Shown here: one piece after another, positions 32,690 through 40,911 of the stretch
Position numbering within the stretch: the stretch's first letter is position 1
Layout of the letters: every line of letters begins with the position of its first letter
DNA from: a virus
IMG/VR virus record: IMGVR_UViG_3300042522_000568
Coordinates: 1 to 58,754 of that record
Length of the DNA stretch: 58,754 nt
Direction: 5' to 3' (one strand)
Notes under the pieces: model-generated
Databases searched by the model: none
What the model was told of the DNA's origin: nothing
The model's input: the letters and a program-made list of their open reading frames with translations, nothing else
Made by a program: the position numbers and the translations under genes

Positions 32690-33382
32690 TTATTGATTAA
32701 ATTGTTTTGTATCTCTTTCTTGTACCAATTGTGTGTATTTTTTATTTGGTGTAGGTACTCCTCCCAAACTAGTATATAGTGCTTCCATTTTACTCATTTG
32801 AACTTGGGCTATTTCGGATCTTTCTCCTTTTTTAACATCCGTACTACCGAATCCACCTTCGCCTCTATCTGTAGAATCCAATTCATTTACCAAAACAAAT
32901 TTTACATCTTCTACCGTGGTTACTTTGAGTTGACAAACTTTATCACCTTTCTTATAAAGTTTATCTGAATTTACAGTTCCTTCAATTAGATTATCGGTTC
33001 TAATTTTGTAATCTTCTGGTTGCCATTGATATTTAAAACGCAGTAATACTTCTCCACGATAATCAGCGTCAATCAATCCAACACAATTAGCTAATGTTAA
33101 ATTGTATTTACTAACACTACTACGAGGAAATGCTAAAATATCATAGTCGATATCAGTATAACCGAATCCACTATATACGCGTTCATTCTGTACAGCTAAT
33201 TTAAGATTAGTTTTATATTGAATGTAATCTATTCGTTTATATGTACCATTATCATATAGTTCTCCAACAATTTCTGGATCACTTGTAGCAACTACATCAA
33301 AACCAGTAGCTCTATCAGTAGCTTTTTTTGGTAAGTTTTCAACGTCTTGATAATCTTCGTTTTTTAATACTTGAATTTTCAT
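32690..33382 (-). CDS. dut: dUTPase
   Basis: 230 residues. All five motifs of trimeric dUTPases are visible: ATGFDVVA (1), FPRSSVSK (2), NCVGLIDADYRGE (3), KKGDKVCQL (4) and DRGEGGFGSTD (5). It hydrolyses dUTP to dUMP and keeps uracil out of phage DNA. It is longer than usual (about 150) because of insertions between motifs 1 and 2 and between 3 and 4, plus a ~40-residue C-terminal tail. A replication-type gene placed inside the glycan array; it overlaps the split-GT gene upstream by 4 bases. Confidence 0.92.
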   Translation of the reverse strand: MKIQVLKNEDYQDVENLPKKATDRATGFDVVATSDPEIVGELYDNGTYKRIDYIQYKTNLKLAVQNERVYSGFGYTDIDYDILAFPRSSVSKYNLTLANCVGLIDADYRGEVLLRFKYQWQPEDYKIRTDNLIEGTVNSDKLYKKGDKVCQLKVTTVEDVKFVLVNELDSTDRGEGGFGSTDVKKGERSEIAQVQMSKMEALYTSLGGVPTPNKKYTQLVQERDTKQFNQ

Positions 33383-34344
33383 GAAATGGTTTGTTTAATA
33401 GCTTCCAAATTTACAGCGTGTAAATCAAATCCTAGTTTATCGTTAGGTAATGATTTAATATCATAACCATGGTTGGTAAAGATGTCAAATGATTTAACTG
33501 GGGTAAAATTATTTAATGTGAAATCCATAGCTTTAATAAATTGATCGCACATGTTTTTACTGTTGATTCCTCCTTCATTCATTGCCCATTTACGACCTTC
33601 CATGCCATATTGCTCACGCTTTTCACTATTATGTAAATACCAATAAGCAATAGCATCTGCAATGTCTGTATAACTAACTAAATCATCCATGATATATGGA
33701 GTGGGAGGACTGCCTTGTAAATTTTGTACTTTGGTCCAAACTGGCTTAGCCCAAACTCCATGTTTCTTATATCTACCAGTAGTATTGGTACCAAATTCAA
33801 GATTAAATTCAACTGGTTTATCATCATCTGTAACAATTCCCAATTGATCTTGTAGACCACCTGTTACTGTGGCAATAACTGGAGTACCACACATAATGCT
33901 TTCAGCGATACTTAGACCAAATCCTTCATTGGAACTAACATTGGCGGTAACATCAGCCAGATTATAGAATGCTACCATTTCTTCTGGTGCTCTACGAGAC
34001 TCGTCCAATACCACTTTATACTCTGGACACACCGCTTGAATCGTAGCTACAAGATCAGTACCAGCTTCACACACTTTATCGGTATGCATAATTAAAGCAC
34101 ATTTTTTAGCTTGTTCTTGATCAATAGAAGCACAAAATGATTTAAATGCTAAAATTAGATTTGCTGGATGTTTACGATGTGCATTTCTACTATTGAATGC
34201 TACGATAAAATTGTAATCACCCTCTCCCAATAAACTTTTCTTCAACTTTTCAACTGAAGAATCTCCTTTTGGAAGTGGTTTAAATTCGTCACTGTTAATA
34301 CCATGCGGTACCAAGTGTAATAGATGTTTTCCTTTTACTGGCAT
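33379..34344 (-). CDS. Donor half of a split family 4 glycosyltransferase
   Basis: 321 residues. The protein begins where the second Rossmann domain of GT4 enzymes normally begins: LVPHGINSDEFKPLPK, FIVAFNSRNAHRKHP, ALIMHTDK, ADVTANVSSNEGFGLSIAES and CGTPVIATVTGG, the E-x7-E donor site. The acceptor domain is missing here and is encoded by the next gene upstream, one base away. A real Shine-Dalgarno (AAGGAG, minus strand 34360-34355) lies 10 bases before the ATG, so it is translated separately. Confidence 0.85.
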   Translation of the reverse strand: MPVKGKHLLHLVPHGINSDEFKPLPKGDSSVEKLKKSLLGEGDYNFIVAFNSRNAHRKHPANLILAFKSFCASIDQEQAKKCALIMHTDKVCEAGTDLVATIQAVCPEYKVVLDESRRAPEEMVAFYNLADVTANVSSNEGFGLSIAESIMCGTPVIATVTGGLQDQLGIVTDDDKPVEFNLEFGTNTTGRYKKHGVWAKPVWTKVQNLQGSPPTPYIMDDLVSYTDIADAIAYWYLHNSEKREQYGMEGRKWAMNEGGINSKNMCDQFIKAMDFTLNNFTPVKSFDIFTNHGYDIKSLPNDKLGFDLHAVNLEAIKQTIS

Positions 34345-34345
34345 A

Positions 34346-34897
34346 TTAAACGTTCTCCTTTATTATATTTCCATTATTATCAAAATCACCGTAGATACTA
34401 GTACAATTTCCCGGTCCTAGTACCCATTTATTAATGTTATCCGTTTGTTTGCTAATAGCAAACAAAGCGTCACAACTTTTATAGAATGGTTTATTCCACA
34501 TTGGATATGGTAAATCATCCCATATATCCAGGTAAGTTAGTGGGATTTTACTACGAATTTGATGTTCGATATTATACAACCATCCCCAGAAACGGGGATC
34601 TGTAAAATGTAGAATCGCATCTGGTTTTTCTAGAGCTATAATCTGATATAGACCATCTTCATCGCCATAACCATCAACTGGATATAGTCTCAAATAGTTA
34701 TCGGTTCTATTATTTAATTTATCACAAGCGTCTTTCATATCTACAACTTTACCAGCTTCTGGATGTTTAATAGCACCGGCAATTTGCACCCAATCATAAC
34801 TATGAAGTGTGCCTAATACCAATTCACGACTCATTGTAGCTACGCCACTATGCATTCTTAGATCGTCACTTAATAATAATATTTTTTTCTTTTTCAT
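34346..34897 (-). CDS. Acceptor half of a split family 4 glycosyltransferase
   Basis: 183 residues. ILLLSDDLRMHSGVATMSRE is the first strand and Gly loop of a GT4 acceptor domain; AILHFTDPRFWGWLYNIEHQ, LTYLDIWDDLPYPMWNKPFY and CDALFAISKQTDNINKWVL complete the domain up to the usual hinge. There is no donor half; that is the next gene. The two polypeptides probably assemble into one GT-B enzyme. Its start overlaps the RHH gene stop as ATGA. Confidence 0.85.
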   Translation of the reverse strand: MKKKKILLLSDDLRMHSGVATMSRELVLGTLHSYDWVQIAGAIKHPEAGKVVDMKDACDKLNNRTDNYLRLYPVDGYGDEDGLYQIIALEKPDAILHFTDPRFWGWLYNIEHQIRSKIPLTYLDIWDDLPYPMWNKPFYKSCDALFAISKQTDNINKWVLGPGNCTSIYGDFDNNGNIIKENV

Positions 34898-35109
34898 TTA
34901 GATTCCTTTGATAATGAAAATGGAGCGTTAAAACTTAACTTTGTATTAATACTTTCACTAATTTCTGATTGAAAGTTAGAATCTGATAAATACCTCTCAA
35001 GACATTTATTAACGAAGTCTTGAAATGATACTTTACCTCTTATATTCAGTTCTTTAAACTGATTATATAATTCTTGGTTAAGCTTTACTGTTGTAACAAA
35101 TTGATCCAT
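34894..35109 (-). CDS. Ribbon-helix-helix-like regulator
   Basis: 71 residues from ATG 35109 (MDQFVTTVKLNQELYNQF), preferred because the longer frame would encode repeat-like sequence from the operator. A short basic strand (FVTTVKL) followed by two helices (QELYNQFKELNI and VSFQDFVNKCLERYL) is the RHH/CopG fold. Such dimers bind palindromes with the strand in the major groove. Two ATGTACAT palindromes lie immediately upstream, so autoregulation of this gene and of the split GT behind it is likely. The C-terminal 25 residues are Ser-rich. Confidence 0.65.
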   Translation of the reverse strand: MDQFVTTVKLNQELYNQFKELNIRGKVSFQDFVNKCLERYLSDSNFQSEISESINTKLSFNAPFSLSKESK

Positions 35110-35112
35110 AAC

Positions 35113-35140
35113 ATATGTACATATATATGTATGTACATAT
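35113..35140 (-). promoter_or_regulatory. Paired ATGTACAT palindromes, candidate RHH operator
   Basis: Two perfect 8-bp palindromes, ATGTACAT at 35115-35122 and 35131-35138, are separated by 8 bp of alternating A/T. They lie 6-29 bases before the RHH start codon, where a repressor would block transcription or translation. Confidence 0.55.
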
Positions 35141-35152
35141 ATCACATATTAA

Positions 35153-36043
35153 TTATAATTTTGTAGCTTTACCATCACAGATTTTTTTATAATGGGTGCA
35201 GTATTTACAATGTTTTTTACCATTACCTGGAACTTTTATATATTGATTATTTTCATTATAAGTTCCATCTGAATTGAATCCAAAATCTAGAAATTCAATA
35301 AAACTATGAATACTTTCTTTGATTACTGTGGGTCCAGCACCAGGTTTAAATATTTGAATTCGACTTTGTGGAAAGCTAACATTTTCATATAGTTTACGTT
35401 TTACGATGAAGAATTCCACTTCGATATTATTTAATGGTACATTAAACTTTTTACTATAAACACTTTTGTATAGATGTAATTGTGCAAGTTTACTTACGTC
35501 TTCTTTCATGTAACTATTCCATCCACTGCTAGATGTCTTAAAATCAATAATTTTATAGTATTCTTTATTTTTCTCTTTTAAGACAATGTCAATGAAACCA
35601 ACAAATTCAACATTATTTTTAATCGGCATCTCTAATGGAATTTCAATACCAACTAGTTCATAATCTTTAGTAGAAAAGTATTTAAGTCTATTAGCTGATT
35701 TACAAAATGTATCGACAATGTCATTGCCATCGAAAATAAAATCAGTAAAGTCTTCTTCTTTTACATCTTTTACTTTTTTAATTTCTTCATTGAACTTATC
35801 TAAGAATAGTTTCTTTACATCTAATGCATCAGCAATGCCTACACCTTCGTTATAGAGCGAAGTAAGATATGTTTGAAATGCATGATGGATAGAAGTACCA
35901 AATGTGGTATTGATATTGTCATCTTTTACTCGGAGATTCTTGACATAATCCAGATACCATTTTTGTGGGCATTTTAAAAATGTAGAATATTGACTGAAGC
36001 TAACTCGTTTCTTTTTTATTTCTTTGATTTCTTCATTTGACAT
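35153..36043 (-). CDS. PD-(D/E)XK nuclease with Fe-S-type cysteines (Cas4/RecB-like)
   Basis: 296 residues. SQYSTFLKCPQKWYLDYV gives the first Cys and the Q-x-W helix; FGTSIHHAF is the His-containing helix; VGFIDIVLKE with YKIIDFKTSSSGW is the PD-(D/E)XK core (Asp, Asp, Lys); QLHLYKSVY is the QxxxY motif; and CKYCTHYKKIC supplies three more Cys. Cas4 and AddB-type nucleases hold a 4Fe-4S cluster with four such Cys. In T4-like phages similar proteins take part in recombination and replication. It is driven by a promoter that places the transcript start at the ATG. Confidence 0.88.
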   Translation of the reverse strand: MSNEEIKEIKKKRVSFSQYSTFLKCPQKWYLDYVKNLRVKDDNINTTFGTSIHHAFQTYLTSLYNEGVGIADALDVKKLFLDKFNEEIKKVKDVKEEDFTDFIFDGNDIVDTFCKSANRLKYFSTKDYELVGIEIPLEMPIKNNVEFVGFIDIVLKEKNKEYYKIIDFKTSSSGWNSYMKEDVSKLAQLHLYKSVYSKKFNVPLNNIEVEFFIVKRKLYENVSFPQSRIQIFKPGAGPTVIKESIHSFIEFLDFGFNSDGTYNENNQYIKVPGNGKKHCKYCTHYKKICDGKATKL

Positions 36044-36049
36044 TCTATC

Positions 36050-36077
36050 ATCTTAATGTATAATTAATAAAAGTCAA
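36050..36077 (-). promoter_or_regulatory. Sigma70-like promoter for the nuclease gene (leaderless)
   Basis: Minus strand: TTGACT (36077-36072), 16-bp spacer, TAAGAT (36055-36050), the same pair and spacing as the promoter at 1949-1976. Six bases separate the -10 from the ATG at 36043, so the mRNA should begin at the start codon. Confidence 0.7.
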
Positions 36078-36100
36078 CTTAAAAAAACTATATATTGTAT

Positions 36101-36832
36101 ATGAAGAAACTTCTAATTGCTCTATTGACAACATTTAATCTACACGCAAATGATCTATTTTTATATGATAAAAACAACGATGTAGAATTAAACGAGGTTA
36201 TTAATAATAAATTAAACGTATTACCAACAATAATAGGTAAAACATATACTATTACTAATAGTCTCAATATAAACACAACTAACTCTAGTGTGTCATATAT
36301 ATTACCATATCGTATCGCAGTGTATCATAAAGAAAACACGTCTACGTACTTCAATCAAACAAGTACTGAGTATGTTAATGATTTTAAATTGCCAGAGGTA
36401 GTTAAAGTAAAAGATGCAATGTTTAACTTTACAGTAAATGGCGAACTATATTGTGTTAGTGAAAGTACCAATATCAATACATTACTCACTACGTTATGTA
36501 GTGTAGCATTTGGCCAATCTACATTCTTTGTTAAATCTAACGAAAAGTTCACACATTTGTACGTAGTTAGTGGTACAGTGACAGCTTTGGATAATAAGTC
36601 TAAGAAGAAGAAAGAATTAAAATCAGGCGACTATTTGGTAGTTACCCCACAGATAATCATGAATGCTAGAGAAGCTAGTGTTACAAGATTGGGCAATAGT
36701 TTTAGTGTCAAAGAAGTGGAAGACGAAGAAAAAGAATTTCACTCCAAAGATCTTGATGTATTAAGATCCAAATTGGACAACACGTTATTTGTAAATCTCG
36801 GTCAAAATATTTTTGGATTTAAATTAAAATGA
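36101..36832 (+). CDS. Exported FecR-like protein
   Basis: 243 residues from ATG 36101 (an in-frame TTG at 36095 is weaker). Signal peptide MKKLLIALLTTFNLHA, cleavage after residue 16. The middle and C-terminal part has a FecR-type beta-fold: TFFVKSNEKFTHLYVVSGTV, a Lys-rich turn, then LKSGDYLVVTPQ. FecR domains are envelope or periplasmic sensor/scaffold modules. No transmembrane anchor follows, so it would be periplasmic or secreted. It starts the + operon that continues into the DNA polymerase (ATGA overlap with the next small gene). Confidence 0.65.
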   Translation: MKKLLIALLTTFNLHANDLFLYDKNNDVELNEVINNKLNVLPTIIGKTYTITNSLNINTTNSSVSYILPYRIAVYHKENTSTYFNQTSTEYVNDFKLPEVVKVKDAMFNFTVNGELYCVSESTNINTLLTTLCSVAFGQSTFFVKSNEKFTHLYVVSGTVTALDNKSKKKKELKSGDYLVVTPQIIMNAREASVTRLGNSFSVKEVEDEEKEFHSKDLDVLRSKLDNTLFVNLGQNIFGFKLK

Positions 36833-37056
36833 AATTAGATCATCTAGACTCGCTCACTGAAGACGAATTGGCAATATTATGGTATTGTATCAATAAAACT
36901 GAACCACCTGTGTTAAATGGTATTGAATTGGAGCCTGAGGTATTTACATCCATTAAACACAAAAAGTTAATGGATCGATTATTACAATGTGGACAACATG
37001 TAAAAGAAGAATATCATTCAGTTTTTGCTGGACTTATCAATAAGTTGAAGATATAG
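36829..37056 (+). CDS. Hypothetical small protein before the DNA polymerase
   Basis: 75 residues, mostly helical (LTEDELAILWYCINKTEPP, LMDRLLQCGQHVKEEYHSVF). Starts within an ATGA overlap with the FecR-like gene and ends seven bases before the polymerase start, so it is clearly part of the operon. No family is recognised. Its position suggests a replication accessory role, but nothing in the sequence shows one. Confidence 0.65.
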   Translation: MKLDHLDSLTEDELAILWYCINKTEPPVLNGIELEPEVFTSIKHKKLMDRLLQCGQHVKEEYHSVFAGLINKLKI

Positions 37057-37063
37057 TGGTTAT

Positions 37064-39715
37064 ATGTATCAAAACATTTTCGTTTCAAAGAAAGATAACA
37101 TTATTCATTTGTGGGATGATACTAAGGGATATGTAACTATTCCATATCGGCCATATGCTTATCGTAAACGTGAGGGTGGAATGTATCGCAGTATTTATGG
37201 CGATGAACTTGAAAAAGTTTATAAATTTAATTCAAAAGATCCAAGCTTGTTTGAAAGTGATGTTCCAGCAGAAACTCGCATTTTGATTGATGCTTACGAA
37301 GATAACGATGAACCATCTGAAGGACATCGTGTTGTATATCTTGACATTGAGGTTAGTACTGAAGGTGGGTTTCCAAATGTAGAAGAAGCTGATAAAGAAA
37401 TTACAGCTATTGCTATTTATGATAGTTTAACAGCTAAATATACAGCTTTCATCTTGGATAAAGAAAACAAGCTAAATGACTTTGTTAAAGAAAACGTAGA
37501 AGTACGTAGCTTTACGGCTGAAGATAGTCTATTGATGCACTTTCTGACCAAATGGGAAGAAATTCAACCTACTATTAGTACTGGTTGGAATAGTGATAAC
37601 TTTGACATGCCATATCTATTTCGGCGTATGAAAAATATTGTTGGGTCAAATAATGCAAAACGGTTGAGTCCAATTAAAGTTGCTTATATTAATGATTGGA
37701 ATAAGAAAGTTATTGTTGCTGGGGTAACTCACTTGGATTATATGACACTTTACAAGAAGCTTAATATTAAACAAGAGGCTAGTTATGCTCTTGGAGCTAT
37801 TGGTAAAAAGATTGTGGGTATGGAGAAGATTGCCTACAAAGGTAGTTTGGATGATTTGTATAAAGCTGATATCAACAAGTATATTGAATATAACTTGAAT
37901 GACGTACAAATCATTGTAGCATTGGAGAAGAAGTTACAGTTTATTGAATTGGCGAGGGCTATTTGTCATAAAGGACACGTTCCATATGAATGGTATGAAA
38001 TGAGTTCTCGTTTTATTGAAGGTGCTATTCTTATGTATCTGCGTCGTAAAGGACAAGTTGCTAAAAATAAATCATTGGATGGTCGTGACGAATATGAAAC
38101 GCAAATGGAAGATAATGAACAAGGTTTTGAAGGTGCTTATGTTAAGGCTCCTATTCCCGGTCGTTATGATTGGGTCTTTGATTTGGATCTTACATCAATG
38201 TATCCGAATATCATCATCAGTCTTAATTTATCACCTGAAACTAAAGTAGCAGTAATCAATAAGATTGAATATGATGATTCTTATGTTGAAGATCGTACCA
38301 AAGAAATCCGTGAAGATTATGAGAATTTAGGTGATAGTGTTCAGAAGAAAACTCCATTTGCTCAATATCTTGATCAACGATTGTACGCATTTAATGCTCG
38401 GTTATTTGCTCAGAACAAGATTGGTAAATATCATGTGGGTTCTACTATTTATACCAATGATGAATTTAAACAATTAATTACACAAACTAATTTGAGTGTT
38501 GCTAGTAATGGAGTAATGTGTAAACAAGATAAGACAGGAGTTATTCCGGAAATTCTAGTAAAATGGTTCGATGAACGTAAAGATCTTCGAAAACTAGCTA
38601 AAAAACATGCAGATTTAAAAGAATGGGAAAAATATGAATTTTATGATGGCCGTCAAAAAGTACAAAAAGTATTACTTAATTCAATCTATGGTGTATTGGG
38701 GTTACCGATCTTTAGATTTTATGACAAGGATAATGCGAGCGCTGTTACCATAACAGGTCAAGATATTATCAAATCTACAGGTAAAGCTATCAATGAGTGT
38801 TTCAAACGTGCATTGGATGAAAAAGAAGGAGACTGGGTTATATATACAGACACAGATAGTTGTTTTGCCAGTGCAATGCCCATCATTAAAAAGAATATGC
38901 CTGATATTGATATAAATGATGAAAAGGCAATGACTGAGGCTATTCTAAAAGTAACTGGTGATGTACAATCATTTGTCAATAAGTTTTATGATGTAATGGC
39001 AAAACGATATTTCAATATTGAAAATCATCGATTTGATGCAAAACAAGAAGTTATTGCCAAGACTAGTTTTTGGTTAGCTAAGAAACGGTACGCACAGTTT
39101 ATTGTTAACAAAGCCGGTATTGAATGTGATGAAATGGAAGTAAAAGGTATTGACGTAGTTCGTACTAGTTTTCCAATTCAATTTCGTAAGTTTATGCAAA
39201 AATTCTTGGATGATATGTTGCGCAAACTTCCAAAAGAACAAATTGACGTAAGCATTCTTGAATTTAAAGATAAGATGCCTACTTATCCTGTCATTGAGAT
39301 TGCAAAGAATACGAGTGTTAAGTTTAAGAGTCAGAGTGGTGAAACTGATTATAATCCAAAGACTAGACATCCGTTTCAGTTTATGGACGGTACGCCGGCT
39401 CAAGCTAAAGCTGCTTTGGCTTATAACGATTTGTTGAAAAACTGGAACTTGGACAAGGATGTTCCGCCGATATTCCACGGTCAAAAGATTAAGTGGGTAT
39501 ATTTAAAACAAAATGAATATGGTGTTGAGGGTATTGCTATGAAAGCTGACGGTACTGATCCAGATCGTGTTATTGCGTTTATTGAACAATATGTAGATAG
39601 AAATGCTATGTATGAACAAGAACTTAAAGGTAAGTTGTTGGATTTTTATAATGTGTTGAATTGGAGTTGGCCAAATGAAACAGATGTTAAATTGGAAGAG
39701 TTTTTTAGTTTTTAA
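37064..39715 (+). CDS. Family B DNA polymerase, T4 gp43-like
   Basis: 883 residues (T4 gp43 has 898). 3'-5' exonuclease motifs: YLDIEVS (D94, E96), GWNSDNFDMPYLFRR and YNLNDVQIIVALE. Polymerase motifs: A, DLDLTSMYPNIIISL; B, KVLLNSIYGVLG; C, YTDTDSC (D596, D598), plus the KKRYA motif that contacts the primer. It is the replicative polymerase with proofreading and works with the clamp (40168) and loader (40912, 10712). No intein or homing insertion interrupts it. Expressed from the upstream operon; no Shine-Dalgarno is visible. Confidence 0.96.
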   Translation: MYQNIFVSKKDNIIHLWDDTKGYVTIPYRPYAYRKREGGMYRSIYGDELEKVYKFNSKDPSLFESDVPAETRILIDAYEDNDEPSEGHRVVYLDIEVSTEGGFPNVEEADKEITAIAIYDSLTAKYTAFILDKENKLNDFVKENVEVRSFTAEDSLLMHFLTKWEEIQPTISTGWNSDNFDMPYLFRRMKNIVGSNNAKRLSPIKVAYINDWNKKVIVAGVTHLDYMTLYKKLNIKQEASYALGAIGKKIVGMEKIAYKGSLDDLYKADINKYIEYNLNDVQIIVALEKKLQFIELARAICHKGHVPYEWYEMSSRFIEGAILMYLRRKGQVAKNKSLDGRDEYETQMEDNEQGFEGAYVKAPIPGRYDWVFDLDLTSMYPNIIISLNLSPETKVAVINKIEYDDSYVEDRTKEIREDYENLGDSVQKKTPFAQYLDQRLYAFNARLFAQNKIGKYHVGSTIYTNDEFKQLITQTNLSVASNGVMCKQDKTGVIPEILVKWFDERKDLRKLAKKHADLKEWEKYEFYDGRQKVQKVLLNSIYGVLGLPIFRFYDKDNASAVTITGQDIIKSTGKAINECFKRALDEKEGDWVIYTDTDSCFASAMPIIKKNMPDIDINDEKAMTEAILKVTGDVQSFVNKFYDVMAKRYFNIENHRFDAKQEVIAKTSFWLAKKRYAQFIVNKAGIECDEMEVKGIDVVRTSFPIQFRKFMQKFLDDMLRKLPKEQIDVSILEFKDKMPTYPVIEIAKNTSVKFKSQSGETDYNPKTRHPFQFMDGTPAQAKAALAYNDLLKNWNLDKDVPPIFHGQKIKWVYLKQNEYGVEGIAMKADGTDPDRVIAFIEQYVDRNAMYEQELKGKLLDFYNVLNWSWPNETDVKLEEFFSF

Positions 39716-39720
39716 TTATT

Positions 39721-40128
39721 ATGAAAAAGTATAGAGATTTAGTAAATATACCCGAGGAGGGATGTTCATTGGAATTAAAAACTGGTTGTGATACTGTTGT
39801 TGCACGTAAATACGAACGTATAGTAATTGGTCAACGTGGACCATATGTAGAATTCACAACAAATCAGATATTATGTGATAAATTGTTTATTCCAAAAAAT
39901 CAGTTGTATAGACTAAGTGATCCTAAAGTTTATTATATTGAATTTAGAACAAATGATAGTAGCAATGTAAAAGTATATTATCAAATGAGAACTGCCGCAT
40001 ATGCTGATTATAAAATTGGTTGTTTTTATATATCCCCAGATGATTTATATGTTAACGGCATTAAGTGTCTAACATCTGTAGACGATTTATGTAAAGCATC
40101 CGAAGAATTTTTCGATTTTACATTTTAA
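39721..40128 (+). CDS. Hypothetical protein between polymerase and clamp
   Basis: 135 residues with mixed alpha/beta pattern: VNIPEEGCSLELKTGCDTVV, ERIVIGQRGPYVEF and YISPDDLYVNGIKCL. Five Cys are scattered, with no CxxC pair. No family is recognised. It starts five bases after the polymerase stop, in the place where T4 carries regA, but it does not resemble RegA. Its 3' end runs up to the clamp promoter. Confidence 0.65.
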   Translation: MKKYRDLVNIPEEGCSLELKTGCDTVVARKYERIVIGQRGPYVEFTTNQILCDKLFIPKNQLYRLSDPKVYYIEFRTNDSSNVKVYYQMRTAAYADYKIGCFYISPDDLYVNGIKCLTSVDDLCKASEEFFDFTF

Positions 40129-40130
40129 AA

Positions 40131-40159
40131 TTGACAAACCGCAAAACTTAGAATAAGAT
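40131..40159 (+). promoter_or_regulatory. Sigma70-like promoter for the sliding clamp (near-leaderless)
   Basis: TTGACA (40131-40136), 17-bp spacer, TAAGAT (40154-40159). The clamp ATG is eight bases after the -10 hexamer, leaving at most one or two leader bases. Confidence 0.75.
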
Positions 40160-40167
40160 TATAGAGT

Positions 40168-40905
40168 ATGAAGAAACAAACAATTAATACATTTATCGAC
40201 AAGTATTCTCTCAACGGAACCATTGAAAGCGTAAAATGGGTCATTGACAGTGCAAACAAACAAATCAAAACCGCTTCAATCAGTGATGATAAGAACGTAC
40301 TGTCGTTCGTGGTTATCAAAGATAGTGCTGGTTTGAATGATGCTGAGATTGGCATCAATGATACTGCTAAGTTAAAGAAGCTTCTAAGTGTTTTGAATGA
40401 CGAAGTAAATATCTCATTTAATATGCGTGAAGATAAGATCGTATCAATTTCTCTAACCGGGGAAAGTACTGATGTACAGTATGTTACAGCTGATCTAAGT
40501 GTAATTCCTAAAGTGCCTGAACTTAAGAAGTTACCTCCATTTAATTTGGAGATTCCTCTTACTAAAGAATTTGTTACTACATTCGTAAAAGCTAAGAATG
40601 CTTTGAGTGATGTAGATACTTTGACTTTTACCAAAGATAAGAAAGATAAACTAAAACTAGTTATTGGGTTTAGTAGTGTAAATAGCAATCGTATCAGTAT
40701 AGATTTTAAGCCAACGGAAGGTAAAGATACTCTTGGTAAGACTATTCATTTTAGTGCTAAATATTTAAAAGAGATTCTAACTAGCAATAATGACTGTGAA
40801 AATGCAGTATTAAAGATCAGTGACGCTGGTATTGCACACGTTGAGTTTAATAACGACGTATTTAACAGTAGCTATTACTTGGTTGAAATCAAGAACGTTG
40901 ACTAA
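40168..40905 (+). CDS. Sliding clamp, T4 gp45-like
   Basis: 245 residues (T4 gp45: 228). The general clamp pattern is seen: two similar halves of beta-alpha-beta, with IDSANKQIKTASISDDKNVL, a central connector PELKKLPPFNLEIPLTKEFV and a second half with DTLTFTKDKKDKLKLVI and FSAKYLKEILTSNN. It forms the trimeric ring that tethers the polymerase and, in T4, activates late transcription. It is the first gene of the clamp/loader/GT4 group and has its own promoter. Confidence 0.85.
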   Translation: MKKQTINTFIDKYSLNGTIESVKWVIDSANKQIKTASISDDKNVLSFVVIKDSAGLNDAEIGINDTAKLKKLLSVLNDEVNISFNMREDKIVSISLTGESTDVQYVTADLSVIPKVPELKKLPPFNLEIPLTKEFVTTFVKAKNALSDVDTLTFTKDKKDKLKLVIGFSSVNSNRISIDFKPTEGKDTLGKTIHFSAKYLKEILTSNNDCENAVLKISDAGIAHVEFNNDVFNSSYYLVEIKNVD

Positions 40906-40911
40906 TATTAT

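Noticed and set aside
34342-34350. Programmed +1 frameshift joining the two halves of the split GT4
   Set aside because: A strong Shine-Dalgarno (AAGGAG) 10 bases before the second ATG explains independent translation, and no classical slippery context is present.
40125-40688. 187-codon minus-strand frame opposite the sliding clamp
   Set aside because: Antisense shadow of a clear gp45-like gene; no start signals or motif.
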